This document shows positions 58,055 to 64,000 of a DNA stretch of 64,000 bases, in pieces; within the stretch, counting starts at the first letter, position 1, and each line of letters begins with the position of its first letter. The stretch comes from Streptomyces sp. SID8374 (GTDB lineage Bacteria > Actinomycetota > Actinomycetes > Streptomycetales > Streptomycetaceae). The notes beneath the pieces are model-generated. The model did not search any database, had not been told where the DNA came from, and worked only from the letters and a program-made list of their open reading frames with translations. The position numbers and the translations under genes were made by a program. The stretch spans positions 434,001 through 498,000 of the forward strand of contig NZ_WWGH01000002.1 of assembly GCF_009865135.1 (NCBI RefSeq), given 5' to 3'.

Positions 58055-59761
58055 GTGCCGCAGCTCCCCGACGATCTGGACGCCGTCGCGGTGCGCACGT
58101 GGTGCTCACTGGCCCTGGAGGCCCTGGGCCGGGAGCGCGCGGAGATCGACGCGATCAACGTCTATCCCATCGCCGACGGGGACACCGGCACCAACCTCTA
58201 TCTGACCGTCGAGTCCGCCGCGGCGGCCGTCGAAGCGGTCTTCGCCGCCCATGAGACCGGCACCACCGCACCCGCCACCGCCGACGCCGTACGCGCCATG
58301 GCGCACGGCGCCCTGATCGGCGCGCGCGGGAACTCCGGCACGATCCTGGCCCAGCTGCTGCGCGGCATGGCCGGGGTGCTGGCCGACGGCGGCGACGCGG
58401 CCCACCTGCGCCTCGCCCTGACCCGGGCCGCGGCCGCCGCCCGGCAGGCCGTCGCCCACCCGGTGGAGGGCACGGTGCTGACCGTCGCCACGGCGGCCGC
58501 CGAAGCCGCGCAGGGCGGCGAGGAGCGGGAGCTGCGCGCGGTGGTGAGCGCCGCGTACGAGGGGGCGCGCGCCGCCCTGGCCAGGACCCCGGAGCAGCTC
58601 GCCGTGCTCGGCCGGGCCGGTGTCGTGGACGCCGGGGGGCGTGGGCTGGTGGCGGTCCTGGGGGCGCTGGTGGAGGCGGTGACCGGGCAGGCTCCGGTAC
58701 GGGGGCCCCGTGCCGGTTCCGGGAAGGCCGCGGCTCCTGTGGACGGAGGGTCGGTGGTGGGGCTGCCGGTGGGAGGCGTTCCGATCCCGGCGGGCGGCGC
58801 TCCGGTGGAGGGCCCCCTCGACTGCCCCGAGGACGCGGACGGCGGTGGGCCCGCCTTCGAGGTGATCTACCTCCTGGAGGCCCGTGACGAGCAGGTGGAC
58901 CGGCTGCGGACCCGACTCGACGCGCTCGGCGACTCCCTGGTCGTGGTCGGCGGCGACGGGCTCTGGCACGTCCACGTCCATGTCGACGACGCGGGGGCCG
59001 CCGTTGAGGCGGGCGTCGAGGCCGGGCGGCCGTACCGGATCAGGATCACCCACTTCGCCACCGAGAGCGGCCACGACGTCCGCGTCCAGGCCGAACCCGC
59101 CCAACGCGCCGTCGTCGTCGTGGTCCCCGGCGACGGCCTTGCCGGGCTCTGCGCCGAGGCGGGTGCCACCACCGTGATCGCCCGCCCCGGCGAACCCCCC
59201 GCCAGCGGCGAACTCGTCGACGCCATCCGCCGCGCCCACGCCCGCGAGGTGGTGCTCCTGCCCAACGACGCGGCCCTGCGCCACACCGCGGCCGCCGCCG
59301 CCGAGCAGGCCAGGACCGAGGGGGTCCGGGTCGCCCTCGTCCCCACCCGCGCCGCCGTCCAGGGCATCGCCGCCCTCGCCGTCCACGAGCCGGACCGGGG
59401 CTTCGACGAGGACGTGGTCGCCATGACGGCCGCCGCCGGAGCCACCCGCTACGCCGAACTGGCCGTCGCCGAGCGCCAGTCGTGGACCATGGCGGGCATC
59501 TGCCAGGCCGGTGACATCCTCGGCCTGATCGACGGGGACGTGGCCGTGATCGGCGCCGACGTCCCGGCCACCGCCCGCACCGTGCTGGACCGGATGCTGG
59601 CGGCCGGCGGCGAGCTGGTCACCCTCGTCCTCGGCGAGGACGTCCCGGACGCGCTGGCGGACGCGCTGGCGGAACACGTACGCGAGGGCCATCTCGCCGT
59701 GGACACCGTGGTCTACCGCGGCGGGCACCAGCGCGCACCGCTGCTGATCGGCGTCGAGTAG
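58055..59761 (+). CDS. DAK2-domain protein (FakA-like fatty-acid kinase candidate)
   Basis: A 568-residue protein with an N-terminal DhaL/DAK2 ATP-binding domain (residues ~10-200: INVYPIADGDTGTNLYLT with Asp metal ligands, GALIGARGNSGTILAQLL). A C-terminal FakA-like domain follows (HVHVDDAGAAVEAGVEAG, TVVYRGGHQRAPLLIGVE). The layout equals FakA, which phosphorylates fatty acids bound to DegV-like FakB; no FakB gene is adjacent, so the role is inferred. A stretch of Gly/Pro/Ala linker sits near residues 200-250. The GTG at 58055 follows AGGAGG. recG follows. Confidence 0.9.
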   Translation: MPQLPDDLDAVAVRTWCSLALEALGRERAEIDAINVYPIADGDTGTNLYLTVESAAAAVEAVFAAHETGTTAPATADAVRAMAHGALIGARGNSGTILAQLLRGMAGVLADGGDAAHLRLALTRAAAAARQAVAHPVEGTVLTVATAAAEAAQGGEERELRAVVSAAYEGARAALARTPEQLAVLGRAGVVDAGGRGLVAVLGALVEAVTGQAPVRGPRAGSGKAAAPVDGGSVVGLPVGGVPIPAGGAPVEGPLDCPEDADGGGPAFEVIYLLEARDEQVDRLRTRLDALGDSLVVVGGDGLWHVHVHVDDAGAAVEAGVEAGRPYRIRITHFATESGHDVRVQAEPAQRAVVVVVPGDGLAGLCAEAGATTVIARPGEPPASGELVDAIRRAHAREVVLLPNDAALRHTAAAAAEQARTEGVRVALVPTRAAVQGIAALAVHEPDRGFDEDVVAMTAAAGATRYAELAVAERQSWTMAGICQAGDILGLIDGDVAVIGADVPATARTVLDRMLAAGGELVTLVLGEDVPDALADALAEHVREGHLAVDTVVYRGGHQRAPLLIGVE

Positions 59762-59810
59762 CCGCCCCACGGCCGTGCCCGGCGGACAGTTGTCAGTGCC
59801 GTGGTGTGCA

Positions 59811-62027
59811 ATGGATCGCGTGTCCTCGTTCGATGAACCTCTCAAGAAGCTGCTCGGCGGAGCCACCGCGAAGGTGATGGCCGAACACCTCGACCTGCAC
59901 ACGGTCGGTGATCTGCTGCACCACTACCCGCGGCGGTACGAGGAGCGCGGCAAGCTGACCGCGCTGGCCGACCTCCCGCTGGACGAGCACGTCACGGTCG
60001 TCGCCCAGGTCGCCGACGCCCGCATCCTGATGTTCAACAACGGCCGGGGCAAGCGCCTTGAGGTCACCCTCACCGACGGCAGCGGCCGCCTCCAGCTGGT
60101 CTTCTTCGGCCACGGCGTCCACAAGCCGCACAAGGAGCTGCTCCCGGGCCGCCAGGCGATGTTCGCGGGCAAGGTCTCCGTCTTCAACCGGAAGATGCAG
60201 CTGGCCCACCCCACGTACCAACTCCTCGACGCCTCCGACGCCGACGAGGCGACCGAGGCCGTCGACGCCTTCGCCGGACGGCTGCTGCCGATCTACCCCG
60301 CCTGCAAGCAGCTGGACTCCTGGCGGATCGCCAAGGCCGTCGACGCCGTCCTGCCCAGCGCCCAGGACGCGGTGGACCCGCTGCCCGCCGCCCTGCGCGA
60401 GGGGCGCGGCTTCACCCCGCTGCCCGAGGCCCTGCTGAAGGTGCACCGCCCGCAGACGAAGGCGGACATCGAGGACGCCAAGGCCCGCCTCAAGTGGGAC
60501 GAGGCGTTCGTGCTCCAGGTCGCCCTGGCCCGCCGCCGGTACGCCGACACCCAACTGCCCGCAGTCGCCCGCCGCCCGGTCGCCGACGGACTGCTGGACG
60601 CCTTCGACGCCAAGCTGCCGTTCACCCTCACCGAGGGCCAGCAGAAGGTCAGCAAGGAGATCTTCGACGACCTGGCCACCGAGCACCCGATGCACCGCCT
60701 CCTCCAGGGAGAAGTCGGCTCCGGGAAGACCATGGTGGCCCTGCGCGCCATGCTCACCGTCGTCGACGCGGGCGGCCAGGCCGCGCTGCTCGCCCCGACC
60801 GAGGTCCTGGCCCAGCAGCACCACCGGTCCATCACCGAGATGATGGGGGAGCTGGCCGAGGGCGGCATGCTGGGCGGCTCGGACCAGGGCACCAAGGTCG
60901 TGCTGCTCACCGGCTCCATGGGGATGGCGGCCCGTCGGCAGGCCCTGCTGGACCTGGTCACCGGTGAGGCCGGGATCGTCATCGGCACCCACGCGCTCAT
61001 CGAGGACAAGGTCCAGTTCCACGACCTGGGGCTCGTGGTCGTCGACGAGCAGCACCGCTTCGGCGTCGAACAGCGCGACGCCCTCCGTTCCAAGGGCAAG
61101 CAGCCGCCCCACCTCCTCGTCATGACCGCCACCCCCATCCCCCGTACGGTCGCGATGACCGTCTTCGGCGACCTGGAGACCTCCGTCCTGGACCAGCTCC
61201 CGGCCGGCCGCTCCCCGATCGCCAGCCATGTCGTCCCCGCCAAGGACAAGCCGCACTTCCTCGCCCGCGCCTGGGAGCGCGTGGCCGAGGAGGTGGAGAA
61301 CGGCCACCAGGCGTACGTGGTCTGCCCCCGCATCGGCGACGACGCGGAGGAGGCCGAGGGGAAGAAGAAGGGGAAGGCCAAGAAGGCGGCTCCCGAGGAG
61401 GATCCGGAGAAGCGGCCGCCGCTCGCCGTGCTGGAGATCGCGGACGAGCTGCGCAAGGGCGCGCTGGCCGGGCTCGGCGTCGAGGTGCTGCACGGTCGGA
61501 TGCACCCCGACGAGAAGGACGACGTGATGCGCCGGTTCGCCGCCGGAGACGTCGACGTCCTGGTCGCCACCACCGTCATCGAGGTCGGCGTCAACGTCCC
61601 CAACGCCACCGCCATGGTGATCATGGACGCCGACCGGTTCGGTGTCTCCCAGCTCCACCAGCTCCGCGGCCGCGTCGGCCGTGGCTCGGCCCCCGGGCTC
61701 TGCCTGCTGGTCAGCGAGGCCCACGAGGCGAGCCCCGCCCGCGCCCGCCTCTCCGCCGTCGCCGCCACCCTCGACGGCTTCGAGCTCTCCCGTATCGACC
61801 TGGAGCAGCGCCGCGAGGGCGATGTGCTCGGCCAGGCCCAGTCCGGGGTGCGCTCCTCGCTGCGCATGCTCACCGTCATCGACGACGAGGAGGTCATCGC
61901 CGCCGCCCGCGAGGAGGCCGTCGCCGTCGTCGCCGCCGACCCGGAGCTGGAGCACCTGCCGGAGCTGCGTACGGTGCTGGCCGCGCTGCTGGACAAGGAC
62001 CGGGAGGAGTACCTCGACAAGGGGTGA
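59811..62027 (+). CDS. recG: ATP-dependent DNA helicase RecG
   Basis: A 738-residue helicase that regresses stalled replication forks and resolves branched DNA. The N-terminal wedge domain includes DLLHHYPRRYEERGKLTALAD and the OB-like HVTVVAQVADARILMF. Helicase motifs are Walker A LLQGEVGSGKTMVAL, motif II VVDEQHRFG, motif III LVMTATPIPRTVAMT, and motif VI QLRGRVGRGSAPGLCLL. A Lys/Glu insertion (EGKKKGKAKKAAPEED) sits between helicase motifs, near residues 515-535. The ATG at 59811 is chosen; a GTG three codons later is possible. Confidence 0.96.
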   Translation: MDRVSSFDEPLKKLLGGATAKVMAEHLDLHTVGDLLHHYPRRYEERGKLTALADLPLDEHVTVVAQVADARILMFNNGRGKRLEVTLTDGSGRLQLVFFGHGVHKPHKELLPGRQAMFAGKVSVFNRKMQLAHPTYQLLDASDADEATEAVDAFAGRLLPIYPACKQLDSWRIAKAVDAVLPSAQDAVDPLPAALREGRGFTPLPEALLKVHRPQTKADIEDAKARLKWDEAFVLQVALARRRYADTQLPAVARRPVADGLLDAFDAKLPFTLTEGQQKVSKEIFDDLATEHPMHRLLQGEVGSGKTMVALRAMLTVVDAGGQAALLAPTEVLAQQHHRSITEMMGELAEGGMLGGSDQGTKVVLLTGSMGMAARRQALLDLVTGEAGIVIGTHALIEDKVQFHDLGLVVVDEQHRFGVEQRDALRSKGKQPPHLLVMTATPIPRTVAMTVFGDLETSVLDQLPAGRSPIASHVVPAKDKPHFLARAWERVAEEVENGHQAYVVCPRIGDDAEEAEGKKKGKAKKAAPEEDPEKRPPLAVLEIADELRKGALAGLGVEVLHGRMHPDEKDDVMRRFAAGDVDVLVATTVIEVGVNVPNATAMVIMDADRFGVSQLHQLRGRVGRGSAPGLCLLVSEAHEASPARARLSAVAATLDGFELSRIDLEQRREGDVLGQAQSGVRSSLRMLTVIDDEEVIAAAREEAVAVVAADPELEHLPELRTVLAALLDKDREEYLDKG

Positions 62028-62159
62028 GCCCGGGGCCGTCCTGCTGGTGCGGGCCGCACGCCATATCGTGGACGGACAGCCCGTACCCGCCGGCGTAACG
62101 ACAGCACGCGCCCGCCGCGAGCCCCCGCACACGCCCCCGACCCCGAGGACCCGACACCC

Positions 62160-62744
62160 ATGACCCGCGTGATCGCCGGATCGGCCGGCGGACGCCGCCT
62201 GGCCGTACCGCCCGGCACCGGCACCCGCCCCACCTCCGACCGTGCGCGGGAGGGCCTCTTCTCCACCTGGGAAGCGCTGCTCGGCACCCTCGAAGGCGTC
62301 CGCGTCGCCGATCTGTACGCCGGATCCGGCGCCGTCGGCCTCGAAGCCCTCTCCCGGGGCGCGGTCCACGCCCTGCTGGTCGAGGCCGACCAGAAGGCGG
62401 TGCGCACCGTCCGGGACAACGTCCGCACCCTCGGGCTGCCCGGCGCCGAGGTCCGTACCGGCAAAGCCGAGCAGATCGTGACAGGTCCGGCGCCCTCGGA
62501 CCCGTACGACATCGTCTTCCTGGATCCGCCGTACGCCGTCACCGACGACGATCTTCGCGAGATCCTGCTCACACTCCGTGCTCAGGGGTGGCTCACGGAC
62601 GATGCGCTCGTCACGGTGGAACGGAGCACCCGGGGCGGAGAATTCGGCTGGCCCGCCGGATTCGAGCCACTGCGGGCCCGTCGCTACGGCGAGGGAACGC
62701 TTTGGTACGGTCGCGCCGCCGCTACGTGCGAAGACGCACGATGA
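62160..62744 (+). CDS. rsmD: 16S rRNA (guanine(966)-N2)-methyltransferase RsmD
   Basis: A 194-residue SAM-dependent methyltransferase that modifies G966 of 16S rRNA. It starts TRVIAGSAGGRRLAVPPGTG and TRPTSDRAREGLFS. The SAM motif is VADLYAGSGAVGLEALSRGA and the catalytic NPPY-type motif appears as FLDPPYAV. Its TGA stop overlaps the candidate coaD ATG (62741), a gene pairing (rsmD-coaD) seen widely in bacteria. Confidence 0.96.
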   Translation: MTRVIAGSAGGRRLAVPPGTGTRPTSDRAREGLFSTWEALLGTLEGVRVADLYAGSGAVGLEALSRGAVHALLVEADQKAVRTVRDNVRTLGLPGAEVRTGKAEQIVTGPAPSDPYDIVFLDPPYAVTDDDLREILLTLRAQGWLTDDALVTVERSTRGGEFGWPAGFEPLRARRYGEGTLWYGRAAATCEDAR

Positions 62745-62770
62745 CCGGACCGGAGAGCGAGGGAATCACA

Positions 62771-63250
62771 GTGCGCCGCGCCGTCTGTCCGGGGTCTTTC
62801 GACCCCATCACCAACGGACATCTCGACATCATCCAACGAGCCTCCAAGCTGTACGACGTGGTGCACGTGGCGGTGATGATCAACCAGTCCAAGAAGGGGC
62901 TGTTCACCGTGGACGAGCGGATCGACCTGATCCGCGAGGTCACCGCGGACTTCGGCAACGTGGAGGTGGAGTCCTTCCACGGCCTGCTGGTCGACTTCTG
63001 CAAGCAGCGGGGGATCCCGGCGATCGTGAAGGGCCTGCGGGCCGTCAGCGACTTCGACTACGAGCTCCAGATGGCCCAGATGAACAACGGCCTCTCCGGC
63101 GTCGAGACCCTCTTCGTGCCGACCAACCCGACGTACAGCTTCCTGTCGTCCTCGCTGGTCAAGGAGGTCGCGACCTGGGGTGGCGACGTCTCCCACCTGC
63201 TGCCCCCCACCGTCCACGAGGCGCTCACCAAGCGGCTGGGCGAGCGCTGA
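62771..63250 (+). CDS. coaD: Phosphopantetheine adenylyltransferase CoaD
   Basis: A 159-residue enzyme for the penultimate step of coenzyme A synthesis, transferring AMP to 4'-phosphopantetheine. The nucleotide motif is RRAVCPGSFDPITNGHLDII (T/HxGH), and the ISSTxxR-type end appears as YSFLSSSLVKEVATWGGDV. I prefer the GTG at 62771 because it gives the usual length and has GAGGGAATCACA upstream; the ATG at 62741, overlapping the rsmD stop, would add ten residues. Confidence 0.95.
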   Translation: MRRAVCPGSFDPITNGHLDIIQRASKLYDVVHVAVMINQSKKGLFTVDERIDLIREVTADFGNVEVESFHGLLVDFCKQRGIPAIVKGLRAVSDFDYELQMAQMNNGLSGVETLFVPTNPTYSFLSSSLVKEVATWGGDVSHLLPPTVHEALTKRLGER

Positions 63251-63366
63251 GCGGCTGACGGTCCGTCACCAGGTGTCGGGCGGCGGCCGACTGGCCTTAC
63301 AGTCGTCCCGTCCGTCTCCAACAGAGCAGCAGCTTCAACAGAGCAGCAGAGAGTGGCGAGCACACG

Positions 63367-64000
63367 GTGGACGTGCAGAAGAAGCTCGACGAGATCGTCG
63401 AAGCGGTCGGGAACGCCCGCGCCATGCCCATGTCGGCCTCGTGCGTGGTCAACCGCGCCGAGCTGCTCGCCATGCTCGAAGAGGTACGCGAGGCCCTGCC
63501 CGGCTCGCTCGCCCACGCCCAGGAGCTGATCGGCGGCCAGGAGCAGTTCGCCGAGCAGGCCCGGCAGGAGGCCGAGCGGATCATCCGGTCCGCCCACGCC
63601 CAGCGCTCCTCGCTGATCGCCGAGACCGAGATCGCCCGCCAGTCGCAGAGCGAGGCCGACCGGATCCTCTCCGAGGCCCGCCGCGAGGCCGAGGAGGTCC
63701 GGGCCGAGGCCGACGACTACGTCGACAGCAAGCTCGCCAACTTCGAGGTCGTCCTCACCAAGACCATCGGGTCCGTGGACCGGGGCCGCGAGAAGCTGCT
63801 CGGCCGGGGCCAGGGCCTGGACGAGCAGGGCTACCAGGACCCCGACTTCGCCGAGGCCCCCGAGCGCAGCGCCGACCCCGAGACGCTGAAGCAGCGGGCC
63901 GACGCGTACGTGGACGCCAAGTTCGGCGCCTTCGAGGCGGTCCTCGCCAAGACCCTGGAGGCGGTCGGCCGCGGCCGGCAGAAACTGCACGGCCGGGTCG
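63367..64000 (+). CDS. Coiled-coil protein, cell-division-initiation-like, 3' end missing
   Basis: The frame opens with a GTG at 63367 (VDVQKKLDEIVEAVGNARA) and runs off the right edge after 211 residues. It is rich in Glu, Ala and Arg with long heptad-like helices (EQARQEAERIIRSAHAQRSS, SEADRILSEARREAEEVRAE). Two similar blocks occur: YVDSKLANFEVVLTKTIGSV near residue 120 and YVDAKFGAFEAVLAKTLEAV near residue 182. The place after coaD matches the gene called a cell-division-initiation protein in S. coelicolor (memory). It is likely a DivIVA- or ATP-synthase-b-like coiled-coil protein, not a proven division factor. Confidence 0.82.
   Translation, partial: MDVQKKLDEIVEAVGNARAMPMSASCVVNRAELLAMLEEVREALPGSLAHAQELIGGQEQFAEQARQEAERIIRSAHAQRSSLIAETEIARQSQSEADRILSEARREAEEVRAEADDYVDSKLANFEVVLTKTIGSVDRGREKLLGRGQGLDEQGYQDPDFAEAPERSADPETLKQRADAYVDAKFGAFEAVLAKTLEAVGRGRQKLHGRV

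Noticed and set aside
59793..62369. A minus-strand open frame of about 860 codons opposite recG
   Set aside because: RecG motifs lie on the plus strand over the same bases, and the opposite frame has no motif or ribosome binding site.

Overview
The window is high-GC actinobacterial DNA. GTG starts, GTGA/ATGA stop-start overlaps, twin-conservon (cvn) operons, a WhiJ-type regulator/DUF397/ATPase locus, the AccB/AccE acyl-CoA carboxylase pair, an HU protein with a lysine-rich tail and a glnS-free-style gltX/tRNA-Gln/tRNA-Glu cluster all point to Streptomyces. From about 29.5 kb to the right edge the gene order matches, from memory, the S. coelicolor core segment SCO5535-SCO5569. The left half is a less conserved accessory stretch.

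Layout. 0-5.8 kb: the 3' end of a glycoside hydrolase 3 gene, a secreted glycine-rich membrane protein, a YdcF-like membrane protein, an AraC/GyrI-like regulator and small secreted proteins. 5.9-8.6 kb: a WhiJ-like locus (HTH regulator, DUF397 protein, divergent anti-sigma-like ATPase) and a thioredoxin-reductase-like flavoprotein. 8.6-13.9 kb: a worn region with a frameshifted S66 peptidase pseudogene, two genes truncated head to head at one scar, and a 34-bp triple tandem repeat, mixed with intact GNAT, HxlR and RidA genes. 14-16.7 kb: stress genes (YeaQ/GlsB membrane protein, catalase, PPOX flavoprotein). 16.7-21.1 kb: an iron-siderophore ABC importer (two FecCD permeases, ATPase, lipoprotein) with DtxR/DmdR-type iron boxes. 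21.2-29.4 kb: YceI, an M15-like secreted protein, a lysozyme-like secreted protein, a Tat-exported GH64 beta-1,3-glucanase and a 1293-residue GH101 endo-alpha-N-acetylgalactosaminidase, with a LacI-type operator between the two glycosidases.

29.5-42.9 kb: accB-accE, then two complete conservons in tandem (cvnA-B-C-D twice, minus strand). Each encodes a histidine-kinase-like sensor, a roadblock protein, a DUF742 protein and a small GTPase. Their cvnD genes share a 213-bp block of perfect identity, which suggests gene conversion. A 60-residue protein with two ANPRRT motifs follows. 42.9-50.9 kb: FAH-family hydrolase, gltX, HAD hydrolase, five tRNA genes (Gln-Glu-Glu-Gln-Glu), ndgR divergent from leuCD, a small coiled protein and hupS. 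51-64 kb: cofC, plsC-gpsA-ddl, a stand-alone Lrp ligand-binding domain, thiL-thiD, rpmB, a DAK2-domain protein, recG, rsmD-coaD and a partial coiled-coil cell-division-type protein.

The most unusual items are the homogenised tandem conservons with an inverted repeat upstream of one of them, the small ANPRRT-repeat protein beside them, the 151-bp out-of-frame overlap and 60-bp internal duplication in the WhiJ-like locus, and the decay scar near 13.62 kb. I found no CRISPR array, insertion sequence, phage module or clear secondary-metabolite cluster.
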